From the NCBI GenBank assembly GCA_020055645.1, contig CM034548.1, forward strand, positions 9,672,001 to 9,736,000: 64,000 nt of DNA. The letters are read 5' to 3'. A program made the position numbers and the translations under genes. This DNA is from Tomocerus qinae (taxonomy: Eukaryota; Arthropoda; Collembola; Entomobryomorpha; Tomoceridae). Below the pieces are notes generated by a model that did not search any database, was not told the origin of the DNA, and saw nothing but the letters and a program-made list of their open reading frames with translations. Of the stretch, positions 13,490 to 25,500 are shown in pieces (the first letter of the stretch is position 1; each line of letters opens with the position of its first letter).

Positions 13490-13832
13490 AGTAGCGGAGC
13501 TGCTTTATAGGAAAGCCCAATTTGTCTGTCTGTCGATAACTCAAGGACAGTAGATAACTAAAGAACGGTTCAAGATAATCAGTTAAAACTAGGAAACCTA
13601 GGAATAAATAAGATAGCTCGTTCGAAAGGTTATTCGTTAGACCAGGTCAAGGTCAAGTAACACGGGTTAAAAGGTCTCCAGTCATTGGAAAACCGTGTAA
13701 CGTCACAAAACCTTATTATCTCCTCTAATAATTACCTCGCTTGAATAAGGCAGCTTATAGAACAATCTGTCCGTACGTCCGTCCGCCAACATTGTAACTT
13801 TTGAACGTATTCACGGAAATTGACCAAACTCA
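13490..13832. repeat. Dispersed repeat with CTGTCCGT signature, two related halves
   Basis: Two similar phrases occur about 250 bp apart. Near 13498 is GCTGCTTTATAGG followed by TTTGTCTGTCTGTCGATAAC. Near 13752 is GCAGCTTATAGAACA followed by CTGTCCGTACGTCCGTCC and then AACTTTTGAACGTATTC...GACCAAACTCA. Such CTGTCCGTCCGTC-plus-TTTGGTCAA wording is common in dispersed repeats of protostomes. The segment also contains a direct repeat AGGTCAAGGTCA at 13644-13655. No coding capacity was seen. The element class is not determined. Confidence 0.45.
13644..13655. promoter_or_regulatory. AGGTCAAGGTCA, nuclear-receptor-type half-site pair
   Basis: Two AGGTCA half-sites lie directly adjacent (DR0). The 3' part reads TCAAGGTCA (13647-13655), the extended monomer site of FTZ-F1/ERR-type receptors. 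It sits in the receptor intron but within a repeat, so it may be fortuitous. There is no evidence of function beyond the motif. Confidence 0.2.
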
Positions 13833-14110
13833 ATTTTGATTTTCTGTAGATTTTGATAATCAATATTAACTATTTTGATTTTATGTTGATTATAATAGTC
13901 AAGATTAATCTATTTTGATTTTCTGTTGATTTTGATAGTCAGCATTAATCTATTTTGACTTTCTGTTGATTCTGATAGTCAATATTAATCTATTTAGATT
14001 TTCTGTTGATTTTGATAGTGAACATTAATCTATTTAGATTCTATGTTGCTTTTCATAGTCAATATTGTTCTGTTTTGAATTACTATTCATTTTAGTAATC
14101 AAAATAAAGC
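13832..14110. repeat. Oct-TyrR (TAR1): 40-bp minisatellite, about seven copies
   Basis: Seven imperfect units lie head to tail, starting at about 13832, 13871, 13911, 13951, 13991, 14031 and 14071. The consensus begins TATTTTGATTTTCTGTTGAT and ends with TTTGATAGTCAATATTAATC. The middle copies differ at only a few positions, while the first (39 bp) and last copies are more diverged, as expected when outer copies escape homogenisation. The array begins directly at the end of the CTGTCCGT-type repeat, so it may have grown from that element's terminus. Confidence 0.85.
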
Positions 14111-14406
14111 TTTTTCTACTATTATTCTACCAAAAATGTGTACACGGTCCCCTTTACTCAGGAGAGCTTCTGTTACGACTTGCTGTAGGATGGTTTATTT
14201 GCTAGGAAAACGGTATAGTTAAAAATAAATAAACTGCCGCTTTGTTGTCTGACTTACGAAGCCAGAATCCATGACTTTGGTTCCAATTTTATGCAATAAT
14301 AGTCATAAAATACAATGTATTAAATTACTTGATCTATACAAAATAATGAACATAAATGTAGATGTGGTAGTAAAGGAGGGATATGGGAGGGATATCATAG
14401 TTATGG

Positions 14407-14744
14407 GCCACTAGGCAGTAAGGGATATTTGTGGTTACAACTACATGATTAGGACTAAACGGTAACAGTTAGAAAAATGATACTAACAAAGTCGATTGAA
14501 AGTAGTTTAATGAGGCTAGAATTGAAATGTTATTAAGGTCGAACATTCCATTCAAAAGATATTGCAGTAAAAGAAAACGGTGTAAAATTTAAGTAGTATC
14601 TTTTGAACTTAGTTCGATCTTAGTATTTCAATTCTAGGATCATTAGACTACATTCAGTCGACTGTGTTAGTGTGATCTCTAACTGTTACCGTTAAGTAAA
14701 TACCATGTAATTATAACCCCAGATATCCCTTACTGCTTAGCGGC
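14407..14744. mobile_element. Foldback / MITE-like palindromic element, about 338 bp
   Basis: The left arm (from 14407) and the reverse complement of the right arm (to 14744) align along nearly their whole length, at roughly four of five positions by eye. The shared outer end is CTARGCAGTAAGGGATAT. Shared inner blocks include ACGGTAACAGTTAGA, CTAGAATTGAAAT and TTCAAAAGATA. The centre lies near 14575 with little or no unique loop. There is no coding capacity and no clear target-site duplication at the edges. The superfamily is unknown. It lies 243 bp upstream of the exon-2 acceptor, and an RNA copy would fold into a long imperfect hairpin. Confidence 0.8.
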
Positions 14745-14987
14745 GGAGAGCCTTCCAGCCTACCACATAGATATGGAATTTATTAAAGAAGAAGGTAATT
14801 TAGTAACCAGACGTGGTCCAATAAATCACTGGCCCGAGCACTATTAAAAGTCCTAGTCCAACATTTTTGTGTAGGATTGTTTTCAGTTTGGTTATACCTG
14901 AGCTGTATGGTTGACTAAGTGTGTTAGTATATGTGTAAATAATATGGTCAGTGGGCATGAGTTAATTTAGTGTTTTGTGATTTGAAG

Positions 14988-16168
14988 CGAGTATCCTTCA
15001 TCTGTGCGCGATTGCCATCGACCGCTATCGGGCGATCACAGATCCAATAAACTACGCCCGGAAGAGAACCTTGCATCGGGTGCTGTTCACAATAGCAGTG
15101 GTTTGGATCATGTCATTTCTGATCAGTTCCCCTCCGATCCTGGGATGGAACGACTGGCCGGCGGAATTCAATGACAAGACTCCGTGCCAACTGACGAGAC
15201 AACAAGGTTACGTCATCTACTCAGCCCTGGGGTCCTTCTTCATCCCCCTTCTGCTGATGACGGCTGTGTACGTGCGGATATTCATTGCAACTCGGCGTCG
15301 ATTGAGGCAGCGTGCCCGTGCATCCCGTCTCTCGGCTGTGACCCGGCACAAAACCAATGACGGGCACTCGGGGTCGAAAAGGAACGGAGAGCGGGAAGGG
15401 ACGGAGCGAGAACGGAGTTCAATCAGCTCAATTGAGAACAATGGTAACGACGGATCCGGGGATCACTGTTTGCAACGGAGCGCGGAGAGTGTGAATCAAG
15501 GGAAGAAGCAGCGAAAGGAGCGTCGGAGTGTTCGGAATGCGGGAGAGGAGAGTGCAGGAGGGTCGGGTGCTGCTGGGACGGGCAGTGGAGCGTTGGCAGT
15601 GGCGACCACTAGCTCGGCGGAGGACAATGAAGCTGCCAAGAACAGCAGTGGGATCTTGAAGGGCCGTCTACAGAGTCAATTGACCGTGGATGATTATGAC
15701 AGCACGAAGCTGAGTCCTGCAAACATAAGCGAGGACTCTGTCACGGATGCAGAAATACCTTTGAATCAAAGACAGCCCCCGCAGCAGCATCACAATCACT
15801 CGAGCAGTGGCAATCGGGAGGGCCATTCCAGAACTCATTCTTCTCGCAGTAAAAAGTCGAGTCGACCTCCTTCCCAGCAGGTCTCCCAGTTTGTCGAGGA
15901 GAAGCAGCGGATTTCCCTATCGAAGGAGAGGAAGGCGGCAAGGACTCTTGGGATTATTATGGGCGTTTTTGTTGTTTGCTGGTTACCTTTTTTCCTAATG
16001 TATATCATCATTCCTTTCTGTCCATCCTGTCAGGAACCCAATGATAAGGTTATGAATTTCATCACATGGCTCGGCTACGTCAACTCCTCACTCAATCCTG
16101 TCATCTACACCATTTTCAATATGGACTTCAGAAAAGCCTTTAAAAAGCTACTACACCTTGGCAAATAG
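14988..16168 (+). CDS. Oct-TyrR (TAR1): Tyramine receptor 1 (octopamine/tyramine receptor), coding exon 2
   Basis: Encodes residues 155-547, ending at TAG 16166-16168; the whole protein is 547 residues, near the family's usual size. It holds the rest of TM3 with D166-R167-Y168, TM4 (about 187-204), and ECL2 with GWNDWP and C221. TM5 (about 229-253) carries S233 and S237, the positions that contact the phenol ring. ICL3 is long (about 210 residues), charged and low in complexity. TM6 has C485-W-L-P488 then FF, TM7 has N524-P-V-I-Y, and the tail is short ([13 protein letters not shown]). The segments [23 protein letters not shown] and [10 protein letters not shown] are typical of Oct-TyrR. One oddity: residue 169 is Arg (CGG), where amine receptors normally have Trp (TGG). 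ICL3 is part of the exon and not a missed intron, since the frame stays open. The acceptor is at 14986-14987. Confidence 0.94.
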
Positions 16169-16500
16169 CTTTCTCCCTTCCTCACTCTGACCTTGCCATA
16201 CATCCCAACACTTACATACTATTTAGCCCCAACAACTCCTTCGCAACCATCTATATCCATCATACAAAAGCTGCAGCAAAACCGGCCAATTTTTATAAGG
16301 TACCTATCTAACTACTTATATTTCCTATATTACATCTCTACATTGTGTCGACGACTTTATATAACATTTACCTATTATCGTTTGAAGAGATATATCCATT
16401 ACAATAAAATATTCAACTCCTCTAGCTTTTATTGTTATATTATACTACTTTAATTGATACTGCACTATATATGCCAAATAAACACTAGCTAGGTACTCAT
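16169..16500 (+). terminator. Oct-TyrR (TAR1): 3' UTR of tyramine receptor with two AATAAA signals
   Basis: AATAAA occurs at 16403-16408 and again at 16477-16482, about 235 and 310 bp after the stop codon. Either could be the cleavage/polyadenylation signal. The sequence between is AT-rich and contains no credible gene. Where the transcript ends is inferred only from these hexamers. Confidence 0.5.
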
Positions 16501-19500
16501 ATTTATAATATTAAATGCGTATTCTACCATATGATTACGAAAATTGCTTTACTACTCGATAGGTAGTAATTATTTTTGAGCCCAGCAATTTCATTAGTCG
16601 CCAAGAAGCAATTCGAAGTACCAGAAATTACTAGAATTCACAAATCTTGGAATTTTGTGTCTGCTAAAGTTACCACAGAGTATTTATGCATAACTGTAGG
16701 TCAGTTTGTTCAAAATATATTTTTAGTTCAATATTTAAGTGCAATTACACTGTGGTAGAATGTAATAACGTATTGTCGAATATTATGCAAATCAGTAAAA
16801 AATATCTATGAAAATAGGGAAAAGATAGGCCTTAGCACAACTGTGTACGTTTCCTCAGTAGTTCCCTTCAATCAAAAGACTTTGAAATTAGATGAAAAAG
16901 TCCATAGGATAACTACAACTCTACTCTAAAATCAAAACTAGGATTATTGCACACAAGTCACAAGTCAGGTATTTACATGGAACTTGTTTCTTTTCATGCC
17001 GACGATGACAACTTAAATAATATTAATTACTAATACGACATTCGAATAAAGGGTTTTCGAATTCTTCCATTTCACAAATGTGAGAACACAATGATTTCTA
17101 CAAATTTAGCCGCAGGACGTGGCAGATACATATTATGACATGTAGATACTATTTATTTATTTAAATCTTTAGACTGATTAATAACATTAGTATAGTCACT
17201 TAGGGAGCTATAGATGGAAAAATGATACAAAATAGAAATTATAAGAGTAGGAGGAAATAATGACAAAGCGTCGTGTCATTAGGAAAACTGCTCCATGCAT
17301 GGAGACTAGAAATAATTACCTATTAGCAGTCAAATGACAGAAAATAGGAAAAGCCATAATGCCAGGGAAGGTACAGAACTGGCATTCAAGTGTCTGTCGT
17401 GAGACTGAGAGTTGCTGTCTAACTTAATTTCTCCTTGCTCCTTGTCAGATGAAATCAATGGACATTTAATGCAAAGGAAAGGCAAATATGAAATGCTGAA
17501 GTGTATCTGCCAATTGGCCAATGCATAGCTGTTCGCGATGCTAAACTGATAGCTACCAAATCAACGTGTACATTTAATTACGACAAATGCAATGCTATTA
17601 ATCCTGGTTTGAGTTTCTGACTGCAAAGCACAAATGTCACTAGCTTTACTCCCTTGCGTCCAATCCTACCTTCATTTTCTTTTACTGCCCTATTTTCGAT
17701 TTGGCACTCCTCCACAATGCTATAAATCTTTATGGTGTATCTACCAATGTGTGTGGCAGGTGGAGTAGTAAATACGTAGAAATAGCTAACTTCACTTTTG
17801 CCAATTGAAAATACTCTCACTAATTGAAAATGTATTCTAGCGGAGAAAGTCGTTTCTGAACGTCAAACACAATAATGGGCACATCACTTCCTCCAATATT
17901 CCTGTGTTGGTTTACTTCTAAACGGATGTTAAAGAAACGTTTCAGTATTTGATTTCGAACTGAGTAATTAATTTTGTTCAATCTCTTTGTAAAGACTACG
18001 TGCACCAACTTGAACCAAATTCATTACTGTCTTTGTATTCTTTTCTTCTTCAACTGACTAACTACCTTTACTTCGGACTAGATAGACATAATTACAAACA
18101 CTTAGTCATCACGACGGACAATCCTTTTGAAAAGTCTAACGTTTTAAAGAAATTAATTACAAAGCCATCTGCAATTAATTATGTATAAGATTCTAAAATT
18201 TAATAAACTCAAATCAAAGACGTTTTATTAATTGCCATCGCAAAAACAATCACTATTTCATATCGCCCAGTTCTTTGGCGTGGTCGAGGAAAAGTGACAG
18301 AAATTGAATATCACTCTCCAATTTCCTCCTTCTAATTTAATTCAATTTCCTCAAGACAAAAGGCAAAAAATTGGTGGGAAAGAAGTGAAATAATGGAAAG
18401 GTGACTAGTGCGTAACAGACACATTTCTCATTTCGGATTTATTGAAACGCTGAAAATAATTTATTGCCAGGTTGGAGATTACATTTTGTCAGTTCTGAGC
18501 CAATTAGAAGAATACATGGAAGATAACGTATTACGTAGTGGCATGCACTGGAGTAGAATATAGGGACGGAGGCAGATCTGGATCTTAGAAATGGCTCACG
18601 TACAACGCAGCTTTCTTCCACCTTCCCTAATAGTTTTATGTAATATCCGTAGTTTCCATACCTATCCAATAACCAAAGAAACTTAATGTGAATGAACGTA
18701 GGTTTTCTTTTTCATTTCCTTCCCATTACAAAATGCTCAGATGTCGGCATCATATTAGGTGCGGATATGTAGAAGGCGAAACAAGGATGACTTAATATTA
18801 TCACACCCAGACTGCATATAAGTGTAACATTAGATTAATATTATTATACTCGAGCATTTAGCATTCCGTTGCAAATTGGTCTTGTCTTAGTATTGTACAT
18901 GGTAAGGCTCAAGTCATTTGGTGTGAAAAACTGTATGTACCTAGTTGTTGTTATGCTTCCTACGTATATAGCAGATATATTATAAGTAGATGTCTTATTA
19001 TGTAGAGAGTAGATTGATGTTCATTGGCACTAAAGCTGTCTTTCATTTCATTTTATCCGAAAGGGAAGAAAGAGGACCATGTGCTAATTTATTCAGAAAA
19101 CCTAGCTTCTTATCCACCTTTGCCTTTATGGTTTACATTTTACAAATTGTCGAGTCGAGTCTAAATGAGTGTGAAAGTTTTTGTTCGCTATTCTATTTGG
19201 TAGACAAAAGAGAACAGCAATGTCTAATAGGAGCTGACTATAAGTAGCCCCGAATGTATTTGTTCTGGGGGAATTTTTATGTGTGCTAAGTGAAGCTATG
19301 CAGGAATGTGCTTAGAGTCTGCAATCTGCAAGCCTAGTAGATATATCTAGAGATTATGCACTTCCCCTGCAACCTTATAGCTTGTACTCTCCCACGTAAA
19401 TGTAAAATTAGGTAAAATGAATTTGGACAATATACATGTATACTATAATGTTGTCTGCATATCGTCTTGCTTCAATTTAGTCTTTTTGGCGAAAGCTCTT

Positions 19501-22500
19501 GATGGAAAAATGCTCGCCGGTAGTTTAATAATGGTAACTATATGTAGGGTAGGTTATATAGCCACTGGGGAAAAGGTAGCAAATGATTTATGTATGTGTA
19601 TTCACTTCGTGAAGAAAATTAAATGACTTGCTTGAACTCCTTTCTGCCAACCTTCCTATCCAAATGCATGCACAGTGGCTGTGGAGTAGACTCCAGGACT
19701 ATGCAGACTTTACACCAGTGATAGTAACGTTTTAGAACGGATGCAATCATGGACATGACAGTATACTAGATATTAAACGGAGAGATCCTCACGGCTATTT
19801 TCCTATACTATGTAATAACATTTAGCTATAGGTAGTTAAAAGCACCGTTAAAAATATTTGTGTAAGATACCTCACAGGTATTTACTATAGGTAGTAAAAG
19901 GTAGCACGTACCACTCCTCTTTCATTTCCTATGCATTATAATTACAGTCCCCGAATGAGAAAACGAAATTATGCACATTTACATAATATTTATATTTATA
20001 AGGCCTGCTACATGGCTGCGTCCACCGTCGTTTTATTGCAACGATATATTACTGAGACGCAAGAAGTATCCTATTATACTTAGTACCTTGTTGTGGAGTT
20101 GTAAGAAAATCAAGTTAGTGCAGTACTTCACTATAAACAGACCAAACTATGAAACTATGAGTGATAATTGAATTCCTATCGTCCTCCACGTTAAATCCAT
20201 TTCATTACAATGTCTAGCTCTAGATTTCACAAAGTAAAACCAAGTCGGTGTCTGCTGACACAGGAACGAATCCTTCTGCAGTGACTCCAGAAAATCTTAA
20301 TGAGACGTTTTAACAAGAGTTTTCAATGCTGTTAATTAAACGTCTTATTCATTTATCAAAAACTGTAACGTGGTGAATAGACTCTATATCTGTCTTTGTC
20401 TAATTATATTCAGATGAATCACCATTTTGCGATTGCTTCACTCATTCTTTACCTTTTACAACCTCCAACTGAATTATGAAAGGCCAAAGCTGTGTTTAGA
20501 ACACGCTCTACATAACAACGACTTTTTTTACCTGCTATAAATAAAAGTTATCTGAGCATCGAATACTTTTAACGTATTTATAGCTCATTCTAATACTCAT
20601 ATGAAGAAATATTCATTCATAAACGTATTAGTGGCAAAGAAAATAAAATCATTCCATTCATTTCCTGTCTGAAAATAATCTACACACAATATATGATAAC
20701 CACTATTGATTTATCTAATTATAATAACATATACCACATTAATGTACATGTATTTTAGCTCTTCAATCAAACATGCAAACATTTGATTGACTCAACGAAC
20801 TTTTAATTAAGAATTATTTCATCTATTTACATCATTATTGGGTTTTTTGAATGGGGCATGTAATTCTTAAAATTCACTCGCGATAACAGAAACAAAGAAG
20901 TCAGTTCTACGTTTCATTTTTAATTGGCAATTATTCAAGTGTTAGTAACGTACGCTACTTTATTTCATGGAAACATTGTTACTCATTATGGCTTAAGGCA
21001 TATTTCACTGATACACCCCATTTACTATATCAGTAGCAAAGTCATTATTAACGAGGTAACGAAAATCCAAGAAGGCTTCTAATTCTTCGCTGTTGACATT
21101 GAAAGTGGGGTAGAACGTAGCTTTTACTAGTATTGAAAAGCAATCATACATGATACATGCATGCATGTGTTAACATGTATTTTATTGTCACATTTCAGAT
21201 TTCAGCGCAGTCATTGGAAAAGTCTGCAAGTTAAAATTAAAAACAATTTGTTACTGCTAGTCTAGCGAATTCTGCTAGTCATAAAAATATTGTTGATTTT
21301 TTAGCTCCTTATTGGATGTTTTTTTGCTCTAGGCAAGTATTTTGATAAGTTTTAATTACTTTTTTTCAGTATTGATAGCTACACGTGAACATTGCGTGTC
21401 TTAAAGTGAAGGAATTTAGTTATTAATGTTTCACTGTCTCAAGACGATGATATTAATTAGAATCCAGCAAAGACGGCTTTGATGAGGTCTTTCTTCTAAA
21501 TCAAACGAATTCATAAATATCATTGCATATGAAAAATTATTCTCATAGCTGCATTAGTAATTCGCACATTCAATTCATGCTTTTATTTATATGTACCTTG
21601 TGTGTGAACCTGTTTTTATACTTTTTGAAAACAGGAGTCTGAAGTGATAAATTACTGGGCTACGTCCAATCTAAACCTTGTTTTTTAAAATTGTCAACGA
21701 CAAAAATTTCCAAAAAGTAGTTCTACAAGCTCTTCCCAATTGTTTCCCTGTTTTTTAAAATTAATTTTGACTTTCATCAGCTTGTCTCGAGCAAGATATC
21801 GAAAAAGTGCTAAAAGACATTTTTCAAGGTATTTTGGCAAATGTATTTTAGTGTGCCCCGCTTGTTCAAATTTCAGGATACATACCACAATTACATCAGA
21901 CTACATAAAACAGCAATTGTTATGGCAGTTTAATCAATATCCACAGCGTTGAACATTTCATGCAAAAATTCTAGAATATTTACAGTTTTCTTTTAGCTTG
22001 TTTGGCAAATGCATTTTAAGAATATTGTTTGTGCATGCAATATTTTTATTTATAACTTTATATTAATAAAACCTACCAAAGAGTTGCGTAAGGTTGGAGA
22101 AAACTATTATCATTTCAGGATCTTGGCTTCGGCTGTGTCGTGTAGATTACATGTTAATGATTGCCATATTGCCAGCATCCAGAAGTTTGGGAAGTAGAAG
22201 ATCTCGAAGAAAAGATTGTTAGACGACATCCTTGAAAATTTAACGTCTGAACCTAGATTGACAAGAATACCATTAGTTTTGCACTCGAGTTTAATGTCAA
22301 GCCATATCCAAATCTAATAGAATATGAATTCCATCAGGTACTTCTTTGGTATACAAAGCCGCACCCTCTTCTGATTCCTATGGTCTGGAGGATGTTTTTC
22401 TCATTAGTAACTCTGTTGTAAGTTTGTTCCTTTCTCCTTAGGGCTAATTAAGTTGAGGAAGAACTGTGGCGTGGAAAGTCTAGGCAATTATAAGAGTCTC

Positions 22501-25500
22501 TATAAGAAAAATTCGATTATAGAATGCCAAGCTGTTGTGCTCGGGAATTATAACCCGTCTCTACTAAATAAATGGTATAATTATAATGTACGGTGTTATG
22601 GTATACAGATGTGATTTGGAATTTAGACACTATTCTTTCAGTAATAAGTTTACCCAGACATGCTTCCTTGATGTCTCCAAATAATTATCTTTTACTTCTT
22701 GATACTGTACAAACTTTACAAAGAAAATTATTTTTCTCATTTTCATTCATTCTCCATCACTAATCAGTACTCACGTATTTTCCAGACAATAACAGGAAAT
22801 CGAATAGAAAACTTATACCTTCTACTATTTAGTAAAGTGCATATAAATCTAGAATTTACAAGGATTCACAAACGGAAATAACATAAAAAGTCGAATGAAA
22901 TATTTTGCTATTCGCCAATAAGAAAAGCTGAGAACTTGCTTTTTTCCTTCCTTGCATGATTACAGATAAAAAGAAAATCTTTTTCATGCAATGCATTATT
23001 TCCATCAACATGAATTCATACATGAAAGATGAAAACGATGCAAAGAAAAGTTTTGCACAAGAACTATTTAATGAGAGTGTTGCAAAGGTCAGATATAAAT
23101 AAGTTTTGATGAGTTTTTGCTACTTAAAAGAATTTTCTCATAACTTCATCACATCAAAGAGGCAATAAGCAATTTTAATACATACATCTTATTGTAGAAA
23201 ATGACAAAAGTTTTACAAACTTTATTTAATAGTTCAAAGAAATTGAATTGAATGTCGCAAGACGTTCAATTTAGCTAGAAATATCCGATGATGCTGACTT
23301 TTTTCTTGTTCTACGAAAAAAATCAATGAATTGCTAATGAACAATGAGTTAAAGTATTACAAATGTAACTGATATCATAACCTTGATTGGAAATTAGTTT
23401 TACTATAAAATAATTTTTGATGAATAGTTTAGCTTTTTATTGTTATTACCTTTACTATTTAGGCAGTGCTAAGCAATACTTAATTAATAGAATCCAATGT
23501 ACTATTTGATATTCGTCTGCAGCTCTCATCTTTCAGTTACCCTGATTTATTGCGAAATATATTTAAATACTTGTTGAAACAAAAAATAAGAACGCCAAGT
23601 ATTCCAATTTTGCTTCAAAGCAACTATCCCAAAAAATGTGTAAATAGCTATAGGCTAAATTTGAATAGTTTCTTATTATATGAAAAAATTATATATGGAT
23701 CACAGCTTTGATACATATACTTAGTATATTTAATATTGTTGTTTAAATTACGAGACACACATTAAAAAGCTCCTAGTATTTATTTCATTGGATACACTTA
23801 TTGATCCATTGCCTACGCTGTGTCGATTGTTGTCTCATTTTAGTATTATGGATACATTTTGTAAGGATGACTGGAATTGGAGCATAACGTACCTAATTTA
23901 CGTACTGTACTATAAATTGATGTACCAAAATGGATAGCTGTAATATCTGTAGCAGTAGTAATAGATTTTGCAGAATACGTTCATTAATTATCTAGACATC
24001 TAGCAATCTGAATCTATAAATAATCATAAGCAGGGACTGCACCCATATTCGAACGAACGAAACACAATCCTTCAAAACTGTAACATAATAAGAAATAAGC
24101 TCCATGGAGCACTCAGAGGAACAGCTACGAAATTGGACGGGCTTTCTCCCCAATTTTGCTTCACATGTAAATCATGGAAAAATGATATATTAATGCTGAT
24201 AAGTGAAAGATTTAATTTGAGATTAGTTGATGTTGTGAGTTGTATGATGAATATTTTATAGCAGCATCCACCTAATTATTTGACATGGCTGAATTATAAT
24301 ATTTTGTGCATAGGTAGGTAGCTATATGATGAATATGTTCTCGAATGTAGAGATGGATTCAGGTCATTGTACGCTTTTACCACGACTACCCATACCCAGT
24401 CTCATTTGAATTCCACGCTAGTTGTCTGAATGACTTTCTGACTACAATACTTGATAGATGAAATGAAAGACGAAAGTCTGTTCTAATAAATGTTATCATT
24501 AATTAATTCATAATGAACCTGAGTAGGCACTGGATATAGCCATCACGCTGTGGCAGCAACCCATAGCATACATACTTCACTATTGCCTACAAAAAGGATG
24601 CAATAAAATAAAAGGAAGCCAGTAATAATTAATTGCTGGTACATGAAAGTTTTCATTCCGAGTTACGTCATGTAAGCATACTTTCCCTTTGAATCCAGAG
24701 CAGCTGACAATTAGATCAGCATCACGTTAAATTAGCCATTTGTGACTCCTGAACATTGGATCCAGTTCATAGTGTACTAATAAGACCTCGCCAATTTCAT
24801 TGTTCGCATGTTTTGGAAATGTGTATATACAAGAACAAAAAGACAAGACGAAACTGTGGCTTCTATTATGTTTTTTTAGATAAAGCTATGTAAATTTCCA
24901 TTCATTTTCACGATTGCTTCATAAGGTAGAAAAAGTCACACGTCTTCTAGTCTTCAAATAAACAAAAAGCAATTAGATAAATGTCTTTTGTGTGACTTTA
25001 TGGATCATCCATGAATTGGAATAGGCCGTTTCTCATTTTTCGGCATAAAGCTACGATTCTAAATAAATTCTAACTTATCTTCTAGAGTGTAAATACACAA
25101 ATCCATTCAGGATGCAATGATTTGAATGATTTTTAATCACTTTTCCAGAACAAGGTGATTAGACATCACATTTTGTTTTCCTTTTTGGGATGTGTGTTCC
25201 TGGAAATTTAATAAGATTCTACTTTATTTTGTTTTTAAGTTTCCCTTAAAACTTTCTCACAAACAATTCTTAGTCTGATGCTATTCTCACACCAATTTCG
25301 GTCCCGGTCCTATTGTTCTAATAAGTAAATTGCCATTTTTTGCTGCCTTAATCATGAGTAATGCTGTTTATAATGGAAATGAAAATATAATATTCTTTCC
25401 TAGTAAACCTGAACTTGCTTGTTTTTCACTACTTGGGCTGATATACCATTTAAACCTAACCAGGAGTAATACTTTTCCTATTACTTTAATGTACATTTCA

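Larger units (their letters stand above)
11750..14987 (+). other. Oct-TyrR (TAR1): Intron of tyramine receptor (3238 bp, phase 1)
   Basis: The donor is GTAAGT at 11750 and the acceptor TTTGAAG ends at 14987. The intron splits TM3 after the residues CCT. Its 5' half (to about 13480) is plain AT-rich sequence with no recognised feature. Its 3' half is dense with repeats: a CTGTCCGT-type repeat, a 40-bp minisatellite and a foldback palindrome, each listed separately. No exon-like segment is needed between the two exons, because the joined protein matches the family without a gap. Confidence 0.88.
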
